Source: Salinicola halophyticus
Lineage (GTDB): Bacteria > Pseudomonadota > Gammaproteobacteria > Pseudomonadales > Halomonadaceae
Direction of reading: 5' to 3'
NCBI RefSeq assembly: GCF_003206695.1
Contig: NZ_PZJN01000006.1
Location: 117,333-181,332 of the forward strand
DNA: 64,000 bases
The position numbers were made by a program, and so were the translations under genes. The notes below the pieces were generated by a model. That model was not told the origin of the DNA, searched no databases, and worked only from the letters and a program-made list of their open reading frames with translations. This document shows positions 1 through 8,197 of the stretch, piece after piece. Position 1 is the stretch's first letter, and the number at the start of each line of letters is the position of its first letter.

Positions 1-18
1 AGGCTCGGGCCTCTTTTT
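1..18 (+). terminator. Probable intrinsic terminator, cut by window start
   Basis: The first bases form a short GC hairpin (AGGC, loop TCGG, GCCT) followed by a run of T. This is the look of a Rho-independent terminator for a plus-strand gene ending just before the window; the base of the 5' arm would lie outside it. Confidence 0.5.
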
Positions 19-75
19 TAGGCGCTTATTCCAATCGCTCTGGCATCACGGCTGGCCGAATGCCAGGCGATGAAG

Positions 76-924
76 CTAGACGCTGGGGTTCTGCTCGATG
101 CCCTGAACGTACCAGGGAGAGCCATCGCGCAGCGCGCGCTTCAGATGCCAGGTCTCGTTGAACTCGGTCTCTTCACCGTTCTCCTCGAGTACGCCATGGA
201 ACAGTACGGTCGCTTCGGCTTCGTCCTTGATCTCCTGCACGCTGCCCAGTTCCGCGAACAGACGCACGATCTCGGTGCGATTGTTGGCCGGCTGCGCCAT
301 GCGTTCCGCCTTCAGCAGGTTGTAGAGCTCGGGGGTCACATACTCCTGGATCTGGCTCAGATCGTTGTTGTCCCAGGCGCGCTGCAGGGTAGTGAAATGC
401 TCCTTGGCACCGGTCAGGAAGCGTTCGCGGTCGAACCACTGCGGCTCGGTGGCGATGCCGCCGGTGCTCGTTCCGGTGGCGTTGTCGCCCATGAACGCGG
501 ACGGCTGCGACCGGGTCTCTTGCGACTGAGCTTCCTGCGACGCGTCACGCGGCTGACCGCCGTCGCGATGGCCGGCCGGGGCATGGCGTCGACGCCCCGC
601 AATGAGCCGGAAGGCGATGAATGCCACCAGCGCGATCAGCAGCATGTCCATCATCCGTAAGCCGTCGAAGGCGCCGCCGAAGAACAGCGATGCCAGCAGG
701 CCGCCCGCCAGCATGCCGGCCAGCGGCCCGGCGAAGCGCGACAGGCCGGCGCTCGGCTGACGCGGCGGCGCGGCAGCGTTGCTGCGGGTCGTGGTTGGCT
801 GCTGTACCGAGCGCGAGTAGGAGCCGAAGCTCTTGCCGCCGCCCATTCGGCGGGCTTCGGCGTGATCGACCGCGGCACCGAAGCCGAGCAGGCCGACCAT
901 CAACATGACGAGCAGATGCCGCAT
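76..924 (-). CDS. Tim44-like domain protein, membrane-anchored
   Basis: Predicted 282-residue protein. It opens with a signal peptide-like hydrophobic stretch (residues about 1-24, ending AEA), followed by an Arg/Ser/Gly/Pro-rich linker and two hydrophobic segments (about 65-85 and 92-110). The C-terminal part (about 165-280) resembles the bacterial Tim44-like domain, with the features FLTGAKEHFTTLQRAWD, VTPELYNLL and FNETWHL. In mitochondria Tim44 tethers the import motor to the inner membrane. The role of bacterial relatives is unsettled; lipid binding or membrane tethering is inferred. Monocistronic as far as visible: the gap to the next minus-strand gene upstream (yaaA) is 210 bases and carries a repeat array. 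Confidence 0.8.
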   Translation of the reverse strand: MRHLLVMLMVGLLGFGAAVDHAEARRMGGGKSFGSYSRSVQQPTTTRSNAAAPPRQPSAGLSRFAGPLAGMLAGGLLASLFFGGAFDGLRMMDMLLIALVAFIAFRLIAGRRRHAPAGHRDGGQPRDASQEAQSQETRSQPSAFMGDNATGTSTGGIATEPQWFDRERFLTGAKEHFTTLQRAWDNNDLSQIQEYVTPELYNLLKAERMAQPANNRTEIVRLFAELGSVQEIKDEAEATVLFHGVLEENGEETEFNETWHLKRALRDGSPWYVQGIEQNPSV

Positions 925-1063
925 GGCGTTCTCCTGAAAATCATCGTTATCCGGGACGAGTGCCAGCTTCTCGATTGGTATCGATCAGATGCACTCGTTA
1001 CTGCGAGCATTATCGCAGACCCTCATGAATGGAAGCTGAACGAATCGGCGTCGGATCGGATTC

Positions 1064-1147
1064 TTTAGTCGGGGTCGTTCAGCCCCGGCCATTCAACCTC
1101 GGCCATTCAGTCACGGCTGTTTAGTCACGGCTGTTCAGTCACGGTCC
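1064..1147. repeat. 14-nt tandem repeat array over the yaaA stop codon
   Basis: Six consecutive 14-base units (consensus on the plus strand TTCAGTCACGGCTG). On the minus strand each unit carries a TGA or TAA. The first unit on that strand holds the last yaaA codons, GAC CGT GAC TGA. Because 14 is not a multiple of three, successive stops fall in different reading frames. Only degenerate copies lie farthest from the gene. Confidence 0.85.
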
Positions 1148-1917
1148 TGCTCGCGCCGACGGAAGACGGGTTTGCCCGGTTTCGATTGGTCCGGCGCGTA
1201 GCGATATCCGGCGACGTCGAACCCGGTCAGTGCCGCGGGCTTGTCGATCCGTTCACGGATCAGCCAGGCCGCCATCAGCCCGCGGGCCTTCTTGGCATAG
1301 AAGCTGATGATCTTGAACTGGCCGTTCTTCTCGTCCTGGAATACCGGGGAGACGACTTCGGCCTCGAGCGTCTTGAAGTCGATCGCCTTGCTGTACTCGT
1401 TGGAGGCGAGATTGACCAGCGTTGAACTGCCGCTGGCGGCGACTGCCTTGTCCAGATCCTGGGTCAAGCGATCCTGCCAGTAGGCATACAGGTCCTTGCC
1501 GGCGGCATTCTCCAGACGGATCCCCATTTCCAGCCGGTAGGGCTGGATCAGATCCAGCGGTCGCAGCATGCCGTAGAGCCCGGACAGGATCCGCAGGTGG
1601 TCCTGAGCGAAGGCGTTGTCAGCCTTGCCGAAGCTGGCCGCTTCCAGGCCGACGTAGACGTCGCCCTGGAAGGCCTGCGCCGCGGGCTTGGCATTGTCGA
1701 GCGAAAACGGCGTCTTCCAGTCGGCATAGCGGGCGGCGTTGAGCCCGGCGAGCTTGTCGCTGATGCCCATCAGTTCCGACAGCTGCTGGGGAGAGTATCC
1801 ACGCAGGATGTCGATCAGTTCCCGGCTCAGATCGAGATAGTCGGGCTGGGTGACGGCGGATGTCGTCGAGGGTGTCTCGAAGTCCAGCGTCTTGGCCGGA
1901 GAGAGGATACTGAGCAT
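1135..1917 (-). CDS. yaaA: Peroxide stress protein YaaA (UPF0246/DUF328)
   Basis: 260-residue protein of the YaaA family, which in E. coli lowers intracellular iron and protects DNA and protein during hydrogen peroxide stress. The family signature is at the N terminus ([13 protein letters not shown]) and recurs as [11 protein letters not shown] and [15 protein letters not shown]. The open frame extends 44 codons upstream, but the ATG at 1917 is chosen because family members begin exactly here; the upstream codons run towards the preceding reductase gene. The C terminus is basic ([15 protein letters not shown]). It lies 52 bases downstream of the aldo/keto reductase gene on the same strand, so cotranscription is possible. 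The stop codon is part of a tandem array. Confidence 0.93.
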   Translation of the reverse strand: MLSILSPAKTLDFETPSTTSAVTQPDYLDLSRELIDILRGYSPQQLSELMGISDKLAGLNAARYADWKTPFSLDNAKPAAQAFQGDVYVGLEAASFGKADNAFAQDHLRILSGLYGMLRPLDLIQPYRLEMGIRLENAAGKDLYAYWQDRLTQDLDKAVAASGSSTLVNLASNEYSKAIDFKTLEAEVVSPVFQDEKNGQFKIISFYAKKARGLMAAWLIRERIDKPAALTGFDVAGYRYAPDQSKPGKPVFRRREQDRD

Positions 1918-1969
1918 GGCGTTGCCTACCGTAGCGTGTGGAAGTCGGGAAACAGGTCTTCGGCGGATA

Positions 1970-3007
1970 TCAGGGGCAGGGGTTGGAGATCCGCCGGTGC
2001 ACGCCCTCGATCGCTTCCAGCACCTCGTCGGAGAGCTCGAGCGAGTCACTGCCGATATTGGTCTCGAGCTGCTCGAGCGTGGTCGCGCCGATGATGTTGC
2101 TGGTGACGAACGGCCGCGACGTGACGTAGGCCAGCGCCATCTGAGCCGGATCGAGGCCGTGCTCGCGGGCGATGTCGACGTACGCCTGGGTCGCCTCGTT
2201 CGCCAGTTCGGAGGTGTAGCGGGAGAAGCGTTCGAACAGCGTCAGCCTGCCCTTGGCTGGCTTCTGGCCGTCGAGATACTTGCCCGAGAGCACGCCGAAC
2301 GCCAGCGGAGAGTAGGCCAGCAGGCCGACGGACTCGCGATGAGCGATTTCGGACAGGCCGATCTCGAAGCTGCGGTTGAGCAGATTGTATGGATTCTGGA
2401 CGCTGGCGACCCGCGGCAGGCCTTGGGTTTCGGCCAGATGCAGGCAGCGCATGACGCCCCAGGGGGTGTCGTTGGAAAGCCCCACGGCGCGGATCTTGCC
2501 GGCATCCATGGCCTCTTTCAGCGCGCCCAGGGTCTCTTCCAGCGGTGTGGCATCGCTGTCGTCGCCGGGCAGATAGCCCAGCTGGCCGAAGCAGTTGACG
2601 TGCCGGTCCGGCCAGTGGAGCTGATAGAGATCGAGATAGTCGGTCTGCAGGCGCTTCAGACTCGCGTCCAGTGCCTGGTGGATCTGCTCGCGGGTATGGC
2701 GCGGGCCACCACGCAGATGCTCCATGCCCCGGCCGGCCCCTGCTGCCTTGCTGGCGATGATCAGATCGTCGCGCTTGCCACGTTTCTGTAGCCAGCTGCC
2801 GATATAGGCTTCGGTGCGTCCCTGAGTCTCGGGCTTCGGCGGCACCGGGTACATCTCGGCAGCGTCGATGAAATTGATGTCGGCGGCGATGGCGCGGTCG
2901 AGTTGCTCATGGGCTTCGGCTTCGGTGTTCTGCTCGCCGAAGGTCATCGTGCCGAGGCACAGGCGCGAGACCTGCATGTCGGTGTTGCCGAGAGGGCGTC
3001 GCTGCAT
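1970..3007 (-). CDS. tas: Aldo/keto reductase, Tas-like
   Basis: 345-residue NADPH-dependent aldo/keto reductase of the Tas type. The catalytic tetrad can be read as D48, Y53 (in [16 protein letters not shown]), K87 (ASKAAG) and H131 ([13 protein letters not shown]). The last motif and the proline-rich loop after Y53 are characteristic of the Tas subgroup rather than the shorter YajO or YghZ forms. Length fits the family (about 345). Substrate unknown; a general carbonyl-reducing or stress role is inferred. It reads away from the Sel1 gene across a 335-base spacer, and yaaA follows on the same strand. Confidence 0.9.
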   Translation of the reverse strand: MQRRPLGNTDMQVSRLCLGTMTFGEQNTEAEAHEQLDRAIAADINFIDAAEMYPVPPKPETQGRTEAYIGSWLQKRGKRDDLIIASKAAGAGRGMEHLRGGPRHTREQIHQALDASLKRLQTDYLDLYQLHWPDRHVNCFGQLGYLPGDDSDATPLEETLGALKEAMDAGKIRAVGLSNDTPWGVMRCLHLAETQGLPRVASVQNPYNLLNRSFEIGLSEIAHRESVGLLAYSPLAFGVLSGKYLDGQKPAKGRLTLFERFSRYTSELANEATQAYVDIAREHGLDPAQMALAYVTSRPFVTSNIIGATTLEQLETNIGSDSLELSDEVLEAIEGVHRRISNPCP

Positions 3008-3342
3008 GTTGCGCTCCAGAGGGTAAAAACGCCGGGTCGAGAGGAACCGGACCGTGACGAAAAAGGCGGTGAAAATCGTATGTTACTGGCGCCGCTGTGA
3101 GGCGGCAAACCCGGCCCGGGCGTCAGGGGTTGAGTCGCTGCCCGGGCAGGCGTATTCTTGCGGCCTTTCGCCGCTCGGCCCCGGTCGAGCGCGCCTGTGT
3201 AGAGTCGATTCCGACGCGCCATAGATTGTAAGAAGCGGCACGCTGTCCAGGCAGCGTGCGCTCATAGAGAACAAGAGGCGTCCAGATCGACACGGTAGTT
3301 CGGACCGTTAACGGATCCCAGTCTCCAGGGTCACTGTCAGTT
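3008..3342. other. Divergent intergenic region (335 bases)
   Basis: Spacer between the starts of the aldo/keto reductase gene (minus) and the Sel1 gene (plus), so it should hold both promoters. I see no convincing -35/-10 pair. The only clear structure is a perfect 8-bp hairpin at 3238-3259 (GCACGCTG, loop TCCAGG, CAGCGTGC) with no T-run, of unknown role. No credible ORF or RNA gene. Confidence 0.6.
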
Positions 3343-3858
3343 ATGCCACAGACGTTTTCTTTCTTTACGCGCTTCGAGTTTCAGCTGGCCACGCAGCTTA
3401 GCCATACGCGCTGGATGACGGGCTCGCCGGGCAAGCAGCGCTTCATGCTGCGCTGGTTCAAGCGTTGCGCCGACGCCGGTCACGTACCGGCGCGTTCGCT
3501 CTACGGTCGCGTCCTGATGCATCGCGGGATCTCGCCGCGGGACAAGTCGACCGGTGCTCGCTATGTGCTGCAGGCGGCCCAGCAGGGCGATAGTCACGCT
3601 CAGTATCAGGCCGGACGCATCTATGAGCTTGGCTGCTCGCAGTATCAGCCCAACGTGCATCACGCGGTGACCTGGTATGCGCGGTCCGGCGAGAATGGCC
3701 ATCTCCAGGCGGCTCAGCGGCTGGCCGATGCGTATCGCCGCGGTGAGCTGGGCTTGCCCCATGACCCTGCGCGCGCGGACGAATGGCAACGCTGGGCGCT
3801 CAATCTCGCTGCAGACGGACCCAACGGCGAGACGCCTGCCGCGCTCGCCACGCACTGA
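3343..3858 (+). CDS. Sel1-like repeat (TPR-like) protein
   Basis: 171 residues. After a 30-residue N-terminal region come about three Sel1-type repeats (roughly 45-81, 82-118, 119-155) with the hallmark pattern A..G...AQY..GRIYE.G and A..WY..SGENGHLQAAQRLADAY. Sel1 repeats are alpha-helical solenoids that mediate protein-protein contacts. No signal peptide is evident, so a cytoplasmic adaptor is likely; the partner cannot be told from sequence. The start has no strong Shine-Dalgarno, so the N terminus is less certain. A 12-bp hairpin follows the stop. Confidence 0.8.
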   Translation: MPQTFSFFTRFEFQLATQLSHTRWMTGSPGKQRFMLRWFKRCADAGHVPARSLYGRVLMHRGISPRDKSTGARYVLQAAQQGDSHAQYQAGRIYELGCSQYQPNVHHAVTWYARSGENGHLQAAQRLADAYRRGELGLPHDPARADEWQRWALNLAADGPNGETPAALATH

Positions 3859-3888
3859 CCGCCCGCAACCGTCGGAGCACTCCGCTTG

Positions 3889-3916
3889 CATCCCGTCACC
3901 CTCCGGTGGCGGGATG
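3889..3916 (+). terminator. Hairpin after the Sel1 gene
   Basis: 12-bp stem (CATCCCGTCACC with GGTGGCGGGATG, one G-U pair) and a CTCC loop, 30 bases after the Sel1 stop. There is no T-run, so it may be a 3'-end-stabilising hairpin or a weak terminator rather than a full intrinsic terminator. Confidence 0.4.
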
Positions 3917-3997
3917 AAGTCACGCCCCAACGCTGTCATGATGATGCCTCATCGGCGTCGCAAGATGAGACGGCATCATGGAGAGGGAGCCCGCAAC

Positions 3998-4489
3998 GTG
4001 TTGCTGCCCACCCTGCTAGACATCGAAGCTTCCGGTTTTGGCCGTGGCAGTTATCCCATCGAGATCGGCTTGGCCCGGCCCGATGGGAGCCGCTGCGCGT
4101 TTCTGATTCAACCCGGCGAAGAGTGGACGCACTGGGATCCCAAGGCAGAGCTGCTGCATGGCATATCTCGGTCGCGACTGATGCGTGAAGGCCACCCGCC
4201 GATCGAAGTCGCTCGCTGGCTCAACGACGAACTCGCCTCCATCGGCATTGCCTACAGCGATAGCTGGGGCTACGACAACACCTGGCTGTCGCTGCTGTTC
4301 GACCAGGCCGGGATGCTGCCGCGATTTCGCCTGGAGGCGTTGCGGCGGTTGCTGAGCGAAGCGCAGACCGAGGGCTGGGCCGCGGCCAAGGAGCGGGTCA
4401 TCGAAGCCCACGGCATCCGTCGCCACCGGGCCGGCGACGACGCCCGCCTGCTGCAGCTGACCTACAAGGCGACGCTGAATCTCGAATAG
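3998..4489 (+). CDS. Small DEDDh-type 3'-5' exonuclease-like protein
   Basis: 163 residues from a GTG start at 3998, chosen because an AGAGGGAG Shine-Dalgarno sits about 9 bases upstream and the exonuclease fold begins directly after it. Exo I motif D8-I-E10 (LLDIEASGFG), a central acidic residue in YSDSWGYDNTW (D88 or D93), and a C-terminal HRAGDD motif (H143...D147) give the DEDDh set of two-metal 3'-5' exonucleases. It is shorter than oligoribonuclease or the polymerase III epsilon subunit. RNA or DNA substrate is unknown; it looks like a stand-alone exoribonuclease-type domain. The final codons CTC GAA TAG seed the repeat array that follows. Confidence 0.75.
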   Translation: MLLPTLLDIEASGFGRGSYPIEIGLARPDGSRCAFLIQPGEEWTHWDPKAELLHGISRSRLMREGHPPIEVARWLNDELASIGIAYSDSWGYDNTWLSLLFDQAGMLPRFRLEALRRLLSEAQTEGWAAAKERVIEAHGIRRHRAGDDARLLQLTYKATLNLE

Positions 4490-4606
4490 CACTTTTCTCG
4501 AATAACCACCTGCCTCGAACAGCGCGTCCTCGAACAGCGCCTTTCTCGAATAGCGCCTTTCTCGAATAGCGCCTCCTCGAACGGCCACTCATCGAACAGC
4601 GTGCAG
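4481..4606. repeat. ~16-nt tandem array copying the exonuclease gene's 3' end
   Basis: About eight head-to-tail units of 14-17 bases with core CTCGAATAGCGCCTTT. The first unit is the gene's own last codons plus stop (CTC GAA TAG). Units 2, 5 and 6 keep a stop (TAA, TAG, TAG); the others have drifted to CTCGAACAG or CTCGAACGG. The array fills most of the space up to the convergent quinone oxidoreductase gene. Confidence 0.85.
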
Positions 4607-4690
4607 GGCGGGCGGAACGTCCCGCGTCGATTGCCGCGCGCCAGGTCGCCCCATGTTCATGACCCAGGCTCATGAAGGCGCGGCGACGAC

Positions 4691-5662
4691 TCAACCCTTG
4701 CCGCTGACGCTCAACAGGATCTTGCCGATATTGGCGTTGTCCGACAGGTGCTGCATCGCGGTTTCCGCTTCCTGCACCGGCCAGGTGCCGGCGATCAACG
4801 GTTTGATCTCGCCGCGGCTCAGTCGGGGCCAGACGTGCGCGTACAGCGCATCGAGAATCGCGCCTTTGGCCTTCGCCGAACGAGAGCGCAGGGTCGATCC
4901 GATCAGCCGTTGACGCTTCATCAACATCCGGCCCAGGTTGACCTGCGCTTCCAGTCCGCCCATCAGACCGATCAGCACCAGTCGGCCATCGGCGTTCAGA
5001 ACCGCCAGATCCTGGGCGATATAGTCGCCACCCACCGGATCGAGAATCATGTCGGCACCACCCCAGTCCTTCACCGCGTCGACGAAGCTGCCGTCATGGC
5101 GATTCCAGCCGGCGTCCGCGCCCAGCCGATAGCAGGCTTCCAGCTTGTCGGCGCTGCCCGCGGTGACGAAACAGGGGTTGCCGAACGCGCGGCAGAGCTG
5201 AATCGCGGCCGTCCCGACGCCGCTGGCGGCGGCGTGCAGCAGTACGCGCTGGCCCGTCTGAACCGCCCCTTCCATGTAGAGGTTGAGCCAGGCGGTCGCG
5301 AAGACTTCGGGTAGCGCGGCGGCCTCGCGCAGCCCCAGCTCCTGAGGAATCGGCAGTACCTGCGCTTCGTTGACCACCACCTGCTCGGCGTAGCCGCCGC
5401 CGGCGAGCAGGGCGCAGACCCGGTCGCCGTGGCGAAAGCGTTCAACGTCACGGCCGGTCTCGGTAATCGTTCCGCTCACTTCCAGTCCGGGAATCTCGGA
5501 CTCACCCGGCGGCGGCGGATAATTGCCGCCGCGCTGCATCAGATCGGCGCGATTGATGCCTGCCCAGGCGACATCGATGCGCACGTCGTTGGCGCCGAGC
5601 GGGCCCGGATCCTCGTGGTCGCGCCAGATCAGCCGCTGGTCGTCGATGGCAATGGCTTGCAT
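4691..5662 (-). CDS. NAD(P)H:quinone oxidoreductase, PIG3/zeta-crystallin type (MDR)
   Basis: 323-residue medium-chain dehydrogenase/reductase without zinc ligands. The N-terminal GroES-like half holds the subgroup signature GINRADLMQRGGNYPPPPG. The Rossmann half has the NADPH loop AAASGVGTAAIQL (about 144-156) and DPVGGDY. The set resembles bacterial relatives of human TP53I3 (PIG3), which reduce quinones with NADPH. An in-frame upstream extension exists, but the ATG at 5662 has an ideal Shine-Dalgarno (AAGGAGGA) and matches family N termini. Downstream it converges on the exonuclease gene. Confidence 0.88.
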   Translation of the reverse strand: MQAIAIDDQRLIWRDHEDPGPLGANDVRIDVAWAGINRADLMQRGGNYPPPPGESEIPGLEVSGTITETGRDVERFRHGDRVCALLAGGGYAEQVVVNEAQVLPIPQELGLREAAALPEVFATAWLNLYMEGAVQTGQRVLLHAAASGVGTAAIQLCRAFGNPCFVTAGSADKLEACYRLGADAGWNRHDGSFVDAVKDWGGADMILDPVGGDYIAQDLAVLNADGRLVLIGLMGGLEAQVNLGRMLMKRQRLIGSTLRSRSAKAKGAILDALYAHVWPRLSRGEIKPLIAGTWPVQEAETAMQHLSDNANIGKILLSVSGKG

Positions 5663-5752
5663 GCGAAATCCTCCTTGATGGATACGGTGGCGTCGATGAG
5701 GTGACGGTCGCGTCACGGGCTTGGTGCTTGTCGAACCGGCGCTATCGAGAAT

Positions 5753-5832
5753 CGACACTTTCGGCGACCGTCGCTTTCGCTAATTGTCGCTTTCGCTGAC
5801 CGTCTCTTTTGAACGGCGCTCGGTTTGAACGT
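5753..5832. repeat. 16-nt degenerate tandem repeat
   Basis: Four to five units of about 16 bases (core CGTCGCTTTCGCTGAC) lie between the quinone oxidoreductase gene and the LOG gene. Unlike nearby arrays they do not contain a gene's terminal codons. Outer units are more diverged. Confidence 0.7.
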
Positions 5833-5855
5833 GGCCTTTCGATACGCCGCCGATA

Positions 5856-6416
5856 CTAGACATTGGCACCGTCAAGTTTGGCACTTTCGGCCAGACGGTC
5901 CAGCAGGGTTTCGATATCCCCCTCGGCCAGCAGCGTGCGGCGGGTCGAAACGTTGAGGAAGCCGTGTTCGACCGTGGTGTCGAGGAAGGTCAGCAGCGGC
6001 GAGTAGAACTCGGCGACATTGAGCACGCCGAGCGGTTTGGGGTGGAGGTCCAGATAGCGCCAGGTCCAGATCTCGAACAGCTCCTCGAGCGTGCCGATAC
6101 CGCCGGGCAGGGCGATGAATGCGTCGGCATGTGCCGCCATCGCGGCCTTGCGCTCGTGCATGTTGTCGACCCGGATGAGCCGGCTCAGGCCGTGATGCGA
6201 GACTTCGCGCTGCACCAGGTGCTCGGGCATCACGCCGATCACTTCACCGCCTTCGGCGAGACAGGCGTTGGCCAGTCTGCCCATCAGACCGTTGCGGGCG
6301 CCACCGTAGACCAGGCCCCAGCCGCGCCTGGCAATTGCTGCGCCTAGAGCTTCCGTCGCCTCGGCGAAACGTGGATCGTTGCCTTCGCGTGACCCCAGAT
6401 AAACACAGATTTGCAC
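5856..6416 (-). CDS. LOG family protein (TIGR00730)
   Basis: 186 residues with the diagnostic LOG (Lonely Guy / lysine decarboxylase-like) motifs GGARNGLMG and PGGIGTLEELFE; the Glu and Arg of the latter form the active site. Members cleave nucleoside 5'-monophosphates at the N-glycosidic bond, releasing free cytokinin in plants and microbes; in bacteria the wider function is AMP or other NMP hydrolysis. The start is taken as the GTG at 6416 (VQICVYLGS), with AGGAG 7 bases upstream; the longer open frame upstream lacks family similarity. DUF501 lies upstream on the same strand, 43 bases away. Confidence 0.88.
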   Translation of the reverse strand: MQICVYLGSREGNDPRFAEATEALGAAIARRGWGLVYGGARNGLMGRLANACLAEGGEVIGVMPEHLVQREVSHHGLSRLIRVDNMHERKAAMAAHADAFIALPGGIGTLEELFEIWTWRYLDLHPKPLGVLNVAEFYSPLLTFLDTTVEHGFLNVSTRRTLLAEGDIETLLDRLAESAKLDGANV

Positions 6417-6459
6417 GCTGTCACTCCTGAACGAAGAAAGAGGATGGGAACGGTGGCGA

Positions 6460-6981
6460 TCAGGGAATGCTGGCAGCGACGTCGTACTCTGCGTCGAGCC
6501 AGCGACCGATGGCGTTGTCGCCGCAGAGATGATGGGCGTACTGCGTATGCAGGCAGCGCACCTGATCCCAGTTGGTGATTCCGCCGACGCCGCGTTCACG
6601 CATCAATTGCGAGTAACCGCGCTGTTCGACCGCCTCGCGTTGCGCGTCGGTCATGAAATTCCAGCGCTGGCGGACATAATCGGCGTGGCTTTGGTGATAG
6701 CTGGCGAGCCATTCGGGCTCCTGCTGCAGCCGGGCTTCCAGCTCCTTGATCACGCCGCTGGCCTCGAGCCGCGACAGCACGACCTTGAGCCGCTCGCAGG
6801 AGAGCCAGTAAAGGGTCGGGAAGGGCGCGTCATCGACGATCGGTGCCATGCGCAGCACCAGCGGGCGGCCGAGGCCATCGGTGGCGGCGACTGCCTCCAG
6901 GCCCCGGGGCGGGCGACCCAACTGCTCGGCGATCGTGGCCAGTTGCGCTTCGGTCGGTGCCTGATCAGGGTGAATCACCAT
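6460..6981 (-). CDS. DUF501 domain protein
   Basis: 173-residue protein of the DUF501 family. Recognisable blocks are GRPPRG near the N terminus, FPTLYWLSC in the middle and the C-terminal GGITNWDQVRCLHTQYAHHLCGDNAIG. The conserved Cys and His residues in the last block suggest a metal or active site, but no biochemical function is established for the family. Its start lies next to a long repeat array. It may be cotranscribed with the downstream LOG gene. Confidence 0.85.
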   Translation of the reverse strand: MVIHPDQAPTEAQLATIAEQLGRPPRGLEAVAATDGLGRPLVLRMAPIVDDAPFPTLYWLSCERLKVVLSRLEASGVIKELEARLQQEPEWLASYHQSHADYVRQRWNFMTDAQREAVEQRGYSQLMRERGVGGITNWDQVRCLHTQYAHHLCGDNAIGRWLDAEYDVAASIP

Positions 6982-6993
6982 GGGAAGAATCCC

Positions 6994-7155
6994 GTATGGC
7001 TAGATCCGTTATGGCTAGATCCGTTATGGCTAGGTCCGTTATGGCTAGGTCCGGTATGGCTAGGTCCGGTATGACTTAGTCCGTTATGGCTTGGTCCAGT
7101 ATGAATTAGTCCAGCATGACCTCGGTCCAGCATGATTTCAGTCCAGTATGATCTT
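6994..7155. repeat. 15-nt tandem array (about 11 units) at the end of the 97-aa gene
   Basis: Nine units of 15 bases (plus-strand consensus TATGGCTAGGTCCGT) and two of about 16. The copies nearest 7140 read, on the minus strand, as the end of the neighbouring gene (ATC ATA CTG GAC TGA). The array runs from that stop codon almost to the DUF501 start codon. Units are most uniform near 7000-7060 and most diverged next to the gene. Confidence 0.9.
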
Positions 7156-7431
7156 GTGGGAGCGAGCCACGGCGCGGTAGAAGGCCTGGCTCAGCTGCAT
7201 CGGCGTGGGCGAATAGAGGTAGTCGCGCAGCAGATGATCGCGGGCACGCTCGACCAGCACGGTATGCAGCCGATTGAACGGCGCATCATAGTCGTAGGGA
7301 TCCGGGCCCGGCAAACGCAGGTGCGGATAGTCGGCCAGACGCTCCAGGAAATAGTGCTCCAGCACACGCTCGATCGCACGATGGCGTTCATGATCGTCGG
7401 GATCGATCCACAGGTCGAAGTCGATCGACAT
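7138..7431 (-). CDS. Hypothetical protein, 97 aa
   Basis: I do not recognise this family. The 97-residue product starts MSIDFDLWIDPDDHERHRAIERV. It is acidic and rich in aromatic and charged residues (PGPDPYDYDAPFNRLH), with no signal peptide or membrane segment. It lies 7 bases downstream of the ybaK stop on the same strand, so the two are almost certainly cotranscribed. The ORF ends in the repeat array, whose units are copies of its last four codons plus stop. Real-gene evidence is the tight operon spacing and typical codon use. Confidence 0.65.
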   Translation of the reverse strand: MSIDFDLWIDPDDHERHRAIERVLEHYFLERLADYPHLRLPGPDPYDYDAPFNRLHTVLVERARDHLLRDYLYSPTPMQLSQAFYRAVARSHKIILD

Positions 7432-7438
7432 GCGAGGG

Positions 7439-7912
7439 TTATCCGCGTCGCGCCAGATCCGCAGTACGAGCTGCGGTCAGGGCGATCAGGTCGGTGGGTG
7501 CCAGCGACAGCTCCAGGCCGCGACGACCGCCGCTGACATGGACCGTTTCCAGGTTGATGGCGCTCTCATCGATGAAGGTCGGCAGCGACTTCTTCTGGCC
7601 CAGCGGGCTGATGCCGCCGACCAGATAGCCGGTGCTGCGTTCGGCCGTGGCGATCTCGGCCATGCGCGCCTTGCGCGTGCCGGTGGCCTTGGCCAGCGCC
7701 TTGAGATCCAGCGAGGCATCGACGGGCACCAGCGCGACCACCAGACGACCATCGTCGAGCTGAGCGAGCAGCGTCTTGAACACACTGGCGGGAGTTAGCG
7801 CGAGCGCCCGAGCGGCGTCCAATCCGTAGGATTCCGAGTCATTCTCCAGCTCGTAGCTGGTGACCTGGTGGGCAATGCCGTGGGACTCCAGTAGCCGTAT
7901 CGCGGGTGTCAT
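7439..7912 (-). CDS. ybaK: Cys-tRNA(Pro)/Cys-tRNA(Cys) deacylase YbaK
   Basis: 157 residues, normal for YbaK/EbsC. These enzymes hydrolyse Cys mischarged on tRNA(Pro) in trans, complementing prolyl-tRNA synthetase proofreading. Seen: the essential lysine region SVFKTLLAQLDDG (K46), VALVPVDASLDLKALAKATG, and the glycine loop TGYLVGGISPLGQKK typical of the INS/YbaK superfamily. First gene of a likely two-gene unit with the 97-aa hypothetical. Confidence 0.92.
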   Translation of the reverse strand: MTPAIRLLESHGIAHQVTSYELENDSESYGLDAARALALTPASVFKTLLAQLDDGRLVVALVPVDASLDLKALAKATGTRKARMAEIATAERSTGYLVGGISPLGQKKSLPTFIDESAINLETVHVSGGRRGLELSLAPTDLIALTAARTADLARRG

Positions 7913-8082
7913 GAGCCAACTCCTGGGCCTCGACGGCGGGCGGGAAGCCCGGACATGTTGCCAAGCTGATCACGCGATGGCGACGCCTTTGTCGTCGACG
8001 CTGCCATGGCGATGAATGGACGATGTGCCCTGGCCGATCATTATGCAAGCCGCGAGACGTGACTGTCGCATGCCGAGTTGCG

Positions 8083-8163
8083 GGTTCTCTCGACGATGGC
8101 CGGCTCGACGATGGCCGGCCCGATGATTGGCTGGCCCGACGATTGCCTGGCCCGAGGATTAAT
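8083..8163. repeat. 15-16-nt tandem repeat upstream of ybaK
   Basis: About five units of 15-16 bases (plus-strand core CGACGATGGCCGGCC, drifting to CGAGGATTAATTGG). They fill part of the 285-base gap between the 151-aa hypothetical's stop and the ybaK start. They do not include the stop codon of the adjacent gene. Confidence 0.75.
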
Positions 8164-8197
8164 TGGCTTAGAGTCGGTCCGGATCCCGGGCTCGTCG

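Noticed and set aside
3083-3274. Small minus-strand ORFs in the 3008-3342 spacer
   Set aside because: No ribosome site, no motif, overlapping alternatives in several frames; typical of GC-rich non-coding DNA.
6994-7155. CRISPR array
   Set aside because: Units are contiguous with no unique spacers and the period is only 15 bases; no cas genes nearby.
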